A stretch of DNA of 64,000 bases, taken from assembly GCF_001042985.1 (NCBI RefSeq), contig NZ_JYKY01000006.1, positions 62,001 through 126,000 of the forward strand, written 5' to 3'. This document shows positions 17,754 through 26,001 of this stretch, one piece after another. Position numbers and translations under genes: made by a program. How positions within the stretch are numbered: position 1 is the first letter of the stretch; every line of letters starts with the position of its first letter. The DNA comes from Pseudomonas lundensis. GTDB lineage: Bacteria > Pseudomonadota > Gammaproteobacteria > Pseudomonadales > Pseudomonadaceae. Below the pieces are notes generated by a model. The model made no database searches, was not told the DNA's origin, and was given only the letters and a program-made list of their open reading frames with translations.

Positions 17754-18583
17754 GGAGACGTACCTACATTGGTTTGCTGCACCAGACGCTCAACAAAGAA
17801 CTCCAGGTGCCCACGGGGATTGGCAGGCAATGGCCAGGTGTCAACTTTCTGTGCAATGGCCTTGAACGCCAGCGAGCATTTGGAGCGCGGGAACGCTTCG
17901 TACACGGCGCGCTGCTTTTGCACTGCCTTGCGCACACATTCGTCGTACGGCACGGCGCCTACGTATTGCAGGGCGACGTCCAGAAAACGGTCGGTGACTT
18001 TGGTCAGCTTGGCGAACAGGTTGCGCCCTTCCTGCGGGCTCTGGGCCATGTTGGCCAACACCCGGAAGCGGTTCATGCCGTAATCGCGGTTCAGCAACTT
18101 GATCAACGCATACGCATCGGTGATCGAGGTCGGTTCGTCGCACACCACCAGCAGCACTTCCTGCGCGGCGCGCACAAAGCTGACCACCGATTCGCCAATC
18201 CCGGCGGCGGTGTCGATCACCAGCACGTCCAGGTTGTCACCGATCTCGCTGAAGGCCTGAATCAGCCCCGCATGCTGGGCCGGGCTCAGGTGAACCATGC
18301 TTTGGGTGCCCGACGCCGCGGGCACGATGCGAATCCCGCCGGGCCCAGGCAGCAGCACATCGCGCAGCTCGCAACGGCCCTCGACCACATCGGCCAGGGT
18401 GTATTTGGGGGTCAGCCCCAGCAGTACGTCGACGTTCGCCAACCCCAGGTCAGCGTCCAGTAACATCACTCGTCTGCCCAGCTCGGCAAGAGCCAGCGAC
18501 AAGTTGACTGAAACGTTAGTTTTACCGACGCCACCCTTGCCGCCGGTCACTGCGATCACCTGTACGGGATGCATGCTGCCCAT
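17750..18583 (-). CDS. fleN: Flagellar number regulator FleN (FlhG), MinD-like ATPase
   Basis: A 277-residue MinD/ParA-family ATPase with the P-loop GGKGGVGKT at residues 14-22 and VMLLDADLGLANVDVLLGL, DVLVIDTAAG as later motifs. FleN binds FleQ and dampens its activity, and with FlhF it limits the cell to the right number of polar flagella. It sits between flhF and fliA as in other polar flagellates. An ATG three codons in (MHPVQVIAV) is an alternative start. Confidence 0.96.
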   Translation of the reverse strand: MGSMHPVQVIAVTGGKGGVGKTNVSVNLSLALAELGRRVMLLDADLGLANVDVLLGLTPKYTLADVVEGRCELRDVLLPGPGGIRIVPAASGTQSMVHLSPAQHAGLIQAFSEIGDNLDVLVIDTAAGIGESVVSFVRAAQEVLLVVCDEPTSITDAYALIKLLNRDYGMNRFRVLANMAQSPQEGRNLFAKLTKVTDRFLDVALQYVGAVPYDECVRKAVQKQRAVYEAFPRSKCSLAFKAIAQKVDTWPLPANPRGHLEFFVERLVQQTNVGTSP

Positions 18584-18702
18584 GATCTTTCTTTACCTTG
18601 TCTTACTTAGACGCGGCTACAGAGGCTGGCTGCGGGTTCCTCAACGGGAACAGGATGTGCAGACCATCAATGTAGGTACATTCCAACGTAATCATCACTG
18701 CC

Positions 18703-20016
18703 TCAGCCGACCCGTTTGGAAGGGCTGTGGTAGATATCAGCGAACATGTCGGCCATGGCCTCTTCGCTGGGTTCTTCCTGCATTTGCACACTCACCGCAC
18801 GGCTCACCAACTGGTGACGACGCGGCAGATGGAGATCGTCCGGGATACGCGGACCGTCCGTGAGATAGGCCACTGGCAGCTCGTGGCTGATGGCCAGACT
18901 CAACACTTCACCCAGGCTCGCCGTCTCATCCAGTTTGGTCAGGATGCAACCGGCCAGCCCGCAACGTTTATAGCTGTGGTACGCCGCCGCCAGCACTTGT
19001 TTCTGGCTGGTGGTGGCCAATACCAAATAGTTTTTGGACTTGATGCCGCGCCCCGCCAGGCTTTCGAGCTGCAAGCGCAACGCCGGGTCACTGGCTTGCA
19101 GGCCCGCCGTGTCCACCAGCACCACGCGCTTGCGCACCAGCGGCTCCAGGGTTTGCCCCAGCGACTGGCCGGGCGCCACGTGCGTGACGGGCACATTGAG
19201 GATGCGGCCCAGGGTTTTGAGTTGCTCCTGCGCGCCAATCCGGTAACTGTCCATGCTCACCAGCGCAATGTTTTGCGCGCCGTACTTGAGCACATAACGC
19301 GCCGCCAGCTTGGCCAGGGTGGTGGTCTTGCCCATGCCTGCCGGGCCGACCATGGCAATCACGCCGCCGTCTTCAAGCGGTTCGACTTCAGGGGTGGCGA
19401 TCATGCGGGCCAAATGGGCCAACAGCATGCGCCAGGCCTGACGCGGCTCTTCAATCTCGGTCACTTGCTCCAGCAAGTCGCGGGCCAGGGGGCCGGACAA
19501 GCCGATGCGCTGCAAACGGCGCCACAGATTGGCTTGTGCCGGTTTGCTGCCTTGCAACTGATTCCAGGCCAACGAACCCAACTGCACTTCGAGCAACTCG
19601 CGCAAGCCATTGAGTTCAAAGCGCATGGTGTCGAAGGCGCGTTGATCCATGCTCGGCGCGGCCGGGGCTGCGGGACGTGGCGGTTCGTCGAACGTCGGCT
19701 CGATCAGTGGCTCGGCGGCGGTCAGGGGCAAACCGGCAAACAATTGCCGACTGACATCCGACTCACCCTCGGCGCGCATGCTCAACTCGGCCTGGGCCGA
19801 CACAATGCGCGACTGGGTCTTGCGCAGCTCTTCTTCGAGTTCGACATTCGGCACACGGGGCGCCAGCGCGGACAACTTGTAGTCCAGCGCAGCGGTCAAC
19901 TCAACACCGCCGGCAATGCGGCGGTTACCAATAATGGCGGCATCAGCCCCCAGCTCATCACGAACCAGTTTCATGGCCTGACGCATATCGGCGGCGAAAA
20001 AACGCTTCACTTGCAT
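18703..20016 (-). CDS. flhF: Flagellar GTPase FlhF (SRP family)
   Basis: A 437-residue protein starting MQVKRFFAADMRQAMKLVR. It has a variable middle region and a C-terminal SRP-type NG domain: P-loop GPAGMGKTTTLAKLA, LVSMDSYRIGAQEQLKTL, VLVDTAGL and ILTKLDETASLG. FlhF marks the pole where the first flagellar structure is built. It starts 10 bp after the flhA stop codon. The end, EEAMADMFADIYHSPSKRVG, is usual for Pseudomonas FlhF. Confidence 0.97.
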   Translation of the reverse strand: MQVKRFFAADMRQAMKLVRDELGADAAIIGNRRIAGGVELTAALDYKLSALAPRVPNVELEEELRKTQSRIVSAQAELSMRAEGESDVSRQLFAGLPLTAAEPLIEPTFDEPPRPAAPAAPSMDQRAFDTMRFELNGLRELLEVQLGSLAWNQLQGSKPAQANLWRRLQRIGLSGPLARDLLEQVTEIEEPRQAWRMLLAHLARMIATPEVEPLEDGGVIAMVGPAGMGKTTTLAKLAARYVLKYGAQNIALVSMDSYRIGAQEQLKTLGRILNVPVTHVAPGQSLGQTLEPLVRKRVVLVDTAGLQASDPALRLQLESLAGRGIKSKNYLVLATTSQKQVLAAAYHSYKRCGLAGCILTKLDETASLGEVLSLAISHELPVAYLTDGPRIPDDLHLPRRHQLVSRAVSVQMQEEPSEEAMADMFADIYHSPSKRVG

Positions 20017-20026
20017 AAACCAAACC

Positions 20027-22162
20027 TCAGCCGTTCGGGCCTACTGTCGCAACGATGGTGACTTGCTTGTTGTCAGGGATTTCCTGGTACGCCAGCACAT
20101 GCAGGTTCGGCACGGCCAAACGGCCAAACCGCGACAACATCGCGCGGACCGGGCCGGCCACCAGCAGGATCACCGGATTGCCTTGCATCTCTTGGCGTTG
20201 TGCGGCGTCGATCAACGAACGCTGCAGTTTTTCAGCCATGCTCGGCTCCAGCAGAACGCCCTCTTCCTGACCTTGCCCTGCCTTCTGCAGACTATTGAGC
20301 AATATTTGTTCCAACCTTGGCTCCAGCGTGATAACTGGCAGCTCAGACTCAACGCCTACAATGCTTTGGACGATGGCACGGGACAAACCAACCCGCACGG
20401 CGGCCACCAAAGCGGCGGTATCTTGACTCTTGTGCGCATTGTTCGCGACGGCTTCGGCAATACTGCGAATGTCGCGCACCGGCACCTGTTCGGCCAACAG
20501 CGCCTGCAACACTTTGAGCAGCTGCGACAGGCTCAGCACACCCGGCACCAGCTCTTCAGCCAGTTTAGGCGAGGCTTTGGCCAGCAACTGCATCAACTGC
20601 TGCACTTCTTCATGGCCAATCAGCTCATGAGAGTGCTTGTAGAGGATCTGGTTCAAATGCGTGGCCACCACGGTGCTGGCGTCCACCACGGTGTAACCCA
20701 GCGATTGCGCCTGACTGCGCTGGCTGACTTCGATCCACACCGCTTCGAGGCCAAAGGCCGGGTCCTTGGCAGTAATGCCGTTCAACGTGCCGAACACCTG
20801 ACCGGGGTTGATCGCCAGTTCGCGGTCGGGGTAGATCTCGGCCTCGGCCAGAATCACCCCCATCAGGGTCAACCGGTAGGCGCTGGGCGCCAGGTCGAGG
20901 TTGTCGCGGATGTGCACGGTCGGCATCAGAAAGCCCAGGTCCTGAGACAGCTTCTTGCGCACGCCCTTGATCCGCGCCAGCAATTGGCCACCCTGGTTGC
21001 GGTCCACTAGCGGGATCAAGCGGTAGCCCACTTCCAGGCCGATCATGTCGATGGGGGTTACGTCATCCCAGCCCAGCTCTTTGGTGTCTTGCGCACGGGC
21101 AGGCGACGGCAGCAGTTCCTGCTGGCGCTGAACTTCCTGCAGGGCCTGAACCTTGACGGCGTTTTGTTTTTTCCACATCAAATACGCCACGCCACCGGAG
21201 ACGGCAGCCAGGCTCAGGAACGCGAAGTGCGGCATGCCGGGCACGGCGCCCATCACGGCCATCAACCCGGCGGACACCGCCAGCGCTTTGGGCGAGGCGA
21301 ACATCTGGCGGCTGATCTGCTTGCCCATCTCTTCGGAGCCCGAGGCACGGGTCACCATGATCGCGGCGGCCGTGGACAGCAACAGCGAAGGCAACTGCGC
21401 CACCAAACCGTCACCGATGGTCAGCAGCGCATAGACTTTACCGGCATCAGCGAAGGTCATGCCGTGCTGGAACATGCCCACCGCCATGCCACCGATCAGG
21501 TTGATAAACAGGATCAACAGACCGGCGATGGCGTCACCACGCACGAACTTGCTGGCACCGTCCATCGAGCCGTAGAACTCGGCTTCTTGAGCGACTTCCT
21601 GACGGCGGGATTTGGCCTGGTTCTGATCGATCAACCCGGCGTTCAGGTCGGCGTCGATGGCCATTTGCTTACCGGGCATGGCGTCGAGGGTGAAACGCGC
21701 GCTCACCTCGGAAATCCGCCCGGCGCCCTTGGTCACCACCACGAAGTTGATGATCATCAAAATCGCGAACACCACGATACCGACCACGTAGTTGCCGCCG
21801 ATCACCACCTCGCCGAACGCCTGGATCACCTTACCGGCCGCGCCGTGACCTTCTTGGCCGTGGAGCATCACCACCCGCGTCGACGCCACGTTGAGCGCCA
21901 GGCGCATCAGTGTCGCCACCAGCAGGATGGTCGGGAACACGGCGAAATCCAGTGGGCGCAAGGCGTACACACACACCAGCAGCACCACAATCGACAGCGC
22001 AATGTTGAAGGTAAAGAACACGTCCAGCAGGAACGCCGGGATGGGCAACATCATCATGGCCAGCATCACCAGCAACAACAACGGCACGCCCAACTGCCCC
22101 TGACCCAGACCGGTCAGACCGTTGCGTGCGGTGTTGATTAACTGAGAGCGATCCAATGACAT
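20027..22162 (-). CDS. flhA: Flagellar export gate protein FlhA
   Basis: A 711-residue protein with an N-terminal membrane domain of about eight helices (residues 25-330), including the FHIPEP-family stretch in the first cytoplasmic loop (RISEVSARFTLDAMPGKQMA). A linker and a cytoplasmic ring domain (about 370-710) follow. FlhA is the main proton-driven export gate subunit. It heads the flhA-flhF-fleN-fliA unit, and an RpoN promoter lies 54 bp upstream. It is separated from flhB by about 2.7 kb of accessory genes. Confidence 0.98.
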   Translation of the reverse strand: MSLDRSQLINTARNGLTGLGQGQLGVPLLLLVMLAMMMLPIPAFLLDVFFTFNIALSIVVLLVCVYALRPLDFAVFPTILLVATLMRLALNVASTRVVMLHGQEGHGAAGKVIQAFGEVVIGGNYVVGIVVFAILMIINFVVVTKGAGRISEVSARFTLDAMPGKQMAIDADLNAGLIDQNQAKSRRQEVAQEAEFYGSMDGASKFVRGDAIAGLLILFINLIGGMAVGMFQHGMTFADAGKVYALLTIGDGLVAQLPSLLLSTAAAIMVTRASGSEEMGKQISRQMFASPKALAVSAGLMAVMGAVPGMPHFAFLSLAAVSGGVAYLMWKKQNAVKVQALQEVQRQQELLPSPARAQDTKELGWDDVTPIDMIGLEVGYRLIPLVDRNQGGQLLARIKGVRKKLSQDLGFLMPTVHIRDNLDLAPSAYRLTLMGVILAEAEIYPDRELAINPGQVFGTLNGITAKDPAFGLEAVWIEVSQRSQAQSLGYTVVDASTVVATHLNQILYKHSHELIGHEEVQQLMQLLAKASPKLAEELVPGVLSLSQLLKVLQALLAEQVPVRDIRSIAEAVANNAHKSQDTAALVAAVRVGLSRAIVQSIVGVESELPVITLEPRLEQILLNSLQKAGQGQEEGVLLEPSMAEKLQRSLIDAAQRQEMQGNPVILLVAGPVRAMLSRFGRLAVPNLHVLAYQEIPDNKQVTIVATVGPNG

Positions 22163-22215
22163 TGCGGGAAACCTTTAGCAAACTTTTGACGCCATGTGCG
22201 CCGTGGAGCCTGCCT

Positions 22216-22233
22216 TTGCAAGAAGCCTTCCAA
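22216..22233 (-). promoter_or_regulatory. RpoN (sigma-54) promoter of flhA
   Basis: The minus strand reads TTGGAAGGCTTCTTGCAA, with GG and GC exactly ten bases apart, 54 bp before the flhA ATG. The -12 part (TTGCA) is consensus; the -24 part is TGGAAG rather than TGGCAC. Confidence 0.7.
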
Positions 22234-22259
22234 CTTTGGCAAATGGCCACCTGCCAGTG

Positions 22260-22280
22260 AAAAAACCTTGGCTTCAAGGG
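22260..22280 (-). terminator. Intrinsic terminator after the 89-aa ORF
   Basis: On the minus strand CCCTTG, a short loop AAGC and CAAGG are followed by six Ts. It lies about 50 bp beyond the stop of the small ORF and just before the flhA promoter. A second perfect hairpin at 22287-22307 (CCCTCTCC / GGAGAGGG) precedes it. Confidence 0.65.
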
Positions 22281-22326
22281 CAAACACCCTCTCCCGTCAG
22301 GAGAGGGATGGGTCAGAGGCACCCTG

Positions 22327-22596
22327 TCAGGCGGGCCTGAGGCGCCAGCCCAGCACATCGAGCAGATCGCAGCCATCGCGCAGCAACAGCATGGCGGTGG
22401 TGGCCAGGTGCTTGAGGTCGACCTGATCGGCGTGTTCCAGGTCACGGCTCGCAAAGGTTTCCATCAGTTGCGTGACCGCCAGCACACGGGCTGCGGCGTT
22501 GGCGTGCAAGACGTCCAGCGGGGCGTTACGGTCAATCAGCAAGGCGGGGATGGTGCAATCGATGGCAGTCAGCGGGATGTAGGGAGCGTTCGGCAT
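22327..22596 (-). CDS. Small unknown protein behind a structured leader
   Basis: An 89-residue protein, MPNAPYIPLTAIDCTIPALL at the start and DGCDLLDVLGWRLRPA at the end. The second half is helical and looks somewhat like the small Pseudomonas DUF3077 / DUF6124-type proteins, but I cannot assign it firmly. No signal peptide, membrane span or catalytic motif is seen. There is no convincing ribosome site before the ATG at 22596. A second, out-of-frame ATG at 22609 opens a 25-residue ORF overlapping the start. A remarkable folded leader precedes the gene (22626-22736) and a terminator follows, so it is a separate transcription unit. Confidence 0.6.
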   Translation of the reverse strand: MPNAPYIPLTAIDCTIPALLIDRNAPLDVLHANAAARVLAVTQLMETFASRDLEHADQVDLKHLATTAMLLLRDGCDLLDVLGWRLRPA

Positions 22597-22625
22597 GGGC
22601 GAGGTCCATTTGTCTTTTCAAATAA

Positions 22626-22736
22626 GCCACCCTTTTTCGTCGCCAAACGAAATTAGGGTGGCAGCTGTGCGGGGGTTGGCGAACCGGTGAAAAGACAAAC
22701 AAAGACCGGCAGACCCGAAGATCTCCCACGCACAGC
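22626..22736 (-). ncRNA. Structured leader RNA upstream of the 89-aa ORF
   Basis: Read on the minus strand, two structures stand in series. First (22736-22664) is an outer stem GCUGUGCGUGGG / CCCCCGCACAGC, paired in 11 of 12 positions. It encloses a hairpin AGAUC-UUCG-GGUCU (a C(UUCG)G tetraloop, 22724-22711) and a hairpin CCGGU / ACCGG (22709-22684), giving a three-way junction. Second (22662-22626) is GCCACCCU / AGGGUGGC enclosing UUCGU / ACGAA. The ATG of the ORF lies 30 bases beyond. The UUCG loop forms only on this strand, which supports the orientation. I believe similar leaders recur in front of small genes in P. fluorescens-group genomes, but this was not checked. Confidence 0.6.
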
Positions 22737-22974
22737 CGCCATAAAGCTTGCCGCGAAAAAATGAACTCGCGACGAAACGAAACGACGCAAAAGCGCTGCT
22801 TTATCTTTTCATTCCGAGTCGCCAAACCCGGTCGCCATGTGGGCGAGCGCGGACTATAAGCGCCGGCACAGACACCCTGCAAGCAGCAAACCTGTCTGAA
22901 GTGGCTGATAAGGCTGCGGGCCGACGCCCCCTCTTGCACACGTCATACGCGCGCCCATCACCCACACGCCAGGT
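22737..22974. other. Intergenic stretch upstream of the structured leader
   Basis: The 238 bases between the structured leader and the stop of the 189-aa gene contain no ORF with coding character on either strand. The part at 22760-22830 is rich in CGAAACGA-type runs. No convincing promoter hexamers were found, though the leader must be transcribed from here. Confidence 0.4.
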
Positions 22975-23544
22975 TCAGTTCCAGCGCCATTCCCCCAAGT
23001 CGATGACCAGGCACGCACTGCTGCTGGCCCCGAACACCACATCAATCTTGCGGTTGGGCTGATAGCGCTCCGACCCGCGCTCACCAATCAAAATATCCCC
23101 GCAGCGCCCGTCCCGCGTGTGCGGCCGATCCTTCCACACCGGCACACTGTCGAGCTTCAACTGGCGCACCAGGTTGCACAGGATAAAACTGCGCGCACAG
23201 ATTCCGTTGATCCCTTCCGAGCTCAATGACTTGCGTAAAAATCGCAAAATCGTCTCGCGCTCTTTCTCGCACCGCTCCAGCACCGCGGCGTAATACGCCT
23301 CGTGGCCACAGCCCTGCGGCACCGTCGGCAGCGAAATCACCGCCAGCAGGTTGGCGCCCTCGGTACTGAACCCCACCACATGTTGATCGAGCGCCTGATC
23401 CAGCCAAAAAATCGCAAACGTACCCTCCAGCGCGGGGAACGCCGGAAACAACCCCTCCAGCTCAACCATGGCCAGACCATGGGCATCACTGAGGGCATAG
23501 GTTTTGACCGACGCATCAGGGATCAGGGTTAACTCGATGGGCAT
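22975..23544 (-). CDS. Hypothetical protein, 189 aa, beside the RHS fragment
   Basis: A soluble-looking protein beginning MPIELTLIPDASVKTYALSD, with no signal peptide or membrane segment. It contains ALEGTFAIFWLDQALDQHVV, a region with two cysteines (GICARSFILCNLVRQLKLD) and a C-terminal FGASSSACLVIDLGEWRWN. I do not recognise the family. The start is the ATG at 23544, behind a GGAG site; the open frame runs further upstream without support. It diverges from the RHS-core gene, so it might belong to the same accessory patch. Immunity proteins normally lie downstream of RHS toxins on the same strand, so that role is not supported. Confidence 0.7.
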   Translation of the reverse strand: MPIELTLIPDASVKTYALSDAHGLAMVELEGLFPAFPALEGTFAIFWLDQALDQHVVGFSTEGANLLAVISLPTVPQGCGHEAYYAAVLERCEKERETILRFLRKSLSSEGINGICARSFILCNLVRQLKLDSVPVWKDRPHTRDGRCGDILIGERGSERYQPNRKIDVVFGASSSACLVIDLGEWRWN

Positions 23545-23721
23545 CGCGCATCTCCATTGCCAGTTAAAAACGCCACGGCGCACTCTTTCCACAGTTAAGC
23601 AGGTTTGGGCAAACCCACTACTGGCAACATTGACAGGGTGACCACCTGATAGAACTGCCAGTACCCGTGACGCCTGATCGCGCTCATCATCAAGCACTCC
23701 TCAACGCGCGCGAGAGCTTCC

Positions 23722-24828
23722 ATGAAAAAAGCACTGCTGTGCAGTTATCACTACGACCCGCTTGATCGGCTGACGGGGGTGCTGCCCGACGCACAGGCAC
23801 CACGACAACGCTTTTATCGGCAAAACCGGCTCGCCACGGACATCCAGGGCGACGTGCGGCACACCATCCTGCAGCACGGCGACCAATTGCTTGCGCTGCA
23901 GAGCCGTGATGCAACGTCATCCGCCAGCACCCTGCTCGCCACCGACGCGCAACACTCCGTGTTGCATACGCTGAGTGCGACAGAACAACAGGCAATGGCT
24001 TATTCGCCTTATGGCCATCACCCAACCGCGGGCGCCAATCAGCATCTTTTGGGGTTTAACGGCGAGTGCGCAGACCCGCTGAGCGGCCATTATTTATTGG
24101 GCAACGGCTATCGGGCGTTTAATCCGGTATTGATGCGCTTTAATAGCCCAGACAGTTGGAGTCCATTCGGGAAGGCAGGCATTAATGCATATGCTTACTG
24201 CATGAACAACCCTGTTCTCACGGAAGATTCTAGCGGCCACCTATTTGGATTTATTGGGAAACACGCATCGAACTTGGCAAGCTCCTTAAAAGCAAAGGCA
24301 AAGAATTTTTTCTCAGGCGGCGTCAAGACGAACCGTTTGAGAGAGAAAACTCACCGGCTTAAAATCAAGCCAGGAATTTCAGTTTCTAAAGCCTATAAAG
24401 CACGCGATGCAATGCGCGAAAGCCTCCAATTTTTCAGCGAACAAGTGTCCAGAAACGCAGTGTATTTAAACGACTTGAACACCCCTTACGTTCCAACACT
24501 CAATTTGCAAGAACAAGCAACTGCAATCATAAAATCAAACAACATCCCCACGCATACACTTCCAAAAACCCTTCAAAGCCTCGTAGCCAATAAGATGCCA
24601 AACAACCCTCATTACAAGATAATTAGAAAAATAAAAATCGGAGACTACGACCCCACACATACACAACCGACAAAGCTCACCGCATATGGCTTATATGACG
24701 CAACCGATACTACTGAAACACTGGCTTATCTTCTTGATTTAAATCGCCGCGCAGCGGCCTTTTCTCAAGAACACGTGATTAAATACCATACCCTTCTGGA
24801 TGGACATTTCATTAGGAAAGGTTGGTAG
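23722..24828 (+). CDS. Orphan RHS-core fragment with unknown C-terminal (possible toxin) domain
   Basis: A 368-residue protein. A YD-repeat remnant is at residues 9-20 (YHYDPLDRLTGV). The RHS-associated core (about 107-172) has DPLSGHYLLGNGYRAFNP and PDSWSPFGKAGINAYAY. The hypervariable tip follows at about 175-368. Full RHS proteins exceed 1,000 residues, so this is only the end piece. The tip is AT-rich: 24481-24540 holds 23 G or C in 60 bases, against 37 of 60 at 25261-25320 in flhB. This is the usual mark of exchanged polymorphic-toxin tips. I recognise no toxin fold, and no immunity gene lies in the 34 bp before the flhB end. It is the only large plus-strand gene within the flagellar block. 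Confidence 0.85.
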   Translation: MKKALLCSYHYDPLDRLTGVLPDAQAPRQRFYRQNRLATDIQGDVRHTILQHGDQLLALQSRDATSSASTLLATDAQHSVLHTLSATEQQAMAYSPYGHHPTAGANQHLLGFNGECADPLSGHYLLGNGYRAFNPVLMRFNSPDSWSPFGKAGINAYAYCMNNPVLTEDSSGHLFGFIGKHASNLASSLKAKAKNFFSGGVKTNRLREKTHRLKIKPGISVSKAYKARDAMRESLQFFSEQVSRNAVYLNDLNTPYVPTLNLQEQATAIIKSNNIPTHTLPKTLQSLVANKMPNNPHYKIIRKIKIGDYDPTHTQPTKLTAYGLYDATDTTETLAYLLDLNRRAAAFSQEHVIKYHTLLDGHFIRKGW

Positions 24829-24862
24829 AAAAACGTCAAAATCACTGTCCAAAAAAACACCC

Positions 24863-25999
24863 TCACTCATCGCGCCGCAAATCCGGCGGGATGGGCAGGT
24901 CACTGAGCGGGTCAGGCCGCTTACCCTTGCCCGCTTGGTGCTGGCGGATCTGGTAGACGTACGCCAGCACTTGGGCCACGGCCAGGTACAAGCCGGCAGG
25001 GATTTCCTGGTCCAGTTCGGTGGAGTAGTAGATCGAACGCGCCAACGCCGGGGATTCGAGCAGCAGGATGTCGTGCTTGGCGCCGATTTCCCGGATTTTC
25101 AGCGCCAGAAAGTCGCTGCCTTTGGCCAGCAGCATCGGCGCCGCGCCTTTCTCGGGGTCGTATTTGAGGGCGACGGCGAAGTGGGTCGGGTTGGTGATGA
25201 TTACATCCGCATCCGGGATGGCGCTCATCATGCGCCGCTGGCTCATGTCGCGCTGGGTCTGGCGGATGCGCTGTTTGACTTCCGGGCGCCCTTCCTGATC
25301 CTTGTGTTCGTCGCGCACTTCCTGCTTGGTCATCAGCAGTTTTTTGTGGCTTTCCCACAGCTGCACGGGCACGTCCACGGCGGCAATCAGGATCAACCCG
25401 CAGGCCATCCACAACGCACTCCAGGCCACCACTTGCAGGCTGTGAATCACCGCCGATTCCAGCGGTTCGTGGGCGATGCGCTGCAAGTCGTCGATGTCGG
25501 CCTGGAGCACCATCAACGCCACGATCAGGATGATGAAGAATTTGGCCAGCGCCTTGAGCAGTTCGACCAGCGCCTTGGCCGAGAACATGCGCTTGAGCCC
25601 CGCCGCCGGGTTCATGCGGCTGAACTTGGGCGCCAGGCTGCCCGCCGCGAACAGCCAGCCACCCAGTGCAATCGGCCCGATCAGGGCGGCAATCAGCAAG
25701 GTGATGAGCACGGGCTGGAGCGCGATCAACGCGATTTTGCCCGAGTGCAGCAGGAAGGCGCCCATGGAATCGGGGTTGAGCAGCGCTTCACGGCTGATGC
25801 TGAAGTTGTAGCGCATGATTTCCATCATGTCCTGCGCCAGCGCACCGCCAAAGATGATCAGGCCGATGGACCCGGCGAGCATGATGGCCAGCGTATTCAG
25901 TTCTTTAGAGCGTGCGATCTCGCCCTTTTCCCTGGAGTCTTTTTTTCGTTTCTCCGTGGGGTCTTCTGTTTTATCGGCGCCACTCTCGCTTTCGGCCAT
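24863..25999 (-). CDS. flhB: Flagellar export switch protein FlhB
   Basis: A 378-residue protein with a basic N terminus, four transmembrane helices (about residues 35-210) and a cytoplasmic domain. The autocleavage motif NPTH is at residues 270-273. Cleavage there lets FlhB change export from rod/hook to filament substrates when FliK signals hook completion. It follows fliR with a two-base gap. Its 3' end converges on the RHS fragment. The short protein at 6851-7168 resembles its cleaved C-terminal part. Confidence 0.98.
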   Translation of the reverse strand: MAESESGADKTEDPTEKRKKDSREKGEIARSKELNTLAIMLAGSIGLIIFGGALAQDMMEIMRYNFSISREALLNPDSMGAFLLHSGKIALIALQPVLITLLIAALIGPIALGGWLFAAGSLAPKFSRMNPAAGLKRMFSAKALVELLKALAKFFIILIVALMVLQADIDDLQRIAHEPLESAVIHSLQVVAWSALWMACGLILIAAVDVPVQLWESHKKLLMTKQEVRDEHKDQEGRPEVKQRIRQTQRDMSQRRMMSAIPDADVIITNPTHFAVALKYDPEKGAAPMLLAKGSDFLALKIREIGAKHDILLLESPALARSIYYSTELDQEIPAGLYLAVAQVLAYVYQIRQHQAGKGKRPDPLSDLPIPPDLRRDE

Positions 26000-26001
26000 G
26001 G

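Noticed and set aside
18727..20061. 444-codon plus-strand open frame opposite flhF
   Set aside because: Antisense shadow of flhF with the same His/Gln/Arg bias.
22975..23544. 189-aa protein as the immunity gene of the RHS fragment
   Set aside because: It is upstream and divergent; known RHS immunity genes directly follow the toxin on the same strand.
25970..25979. GCCGATAA at the start of flhB
   Set aside because: It is inside the flhB coding sequence just after its start and lacks a -35 element.
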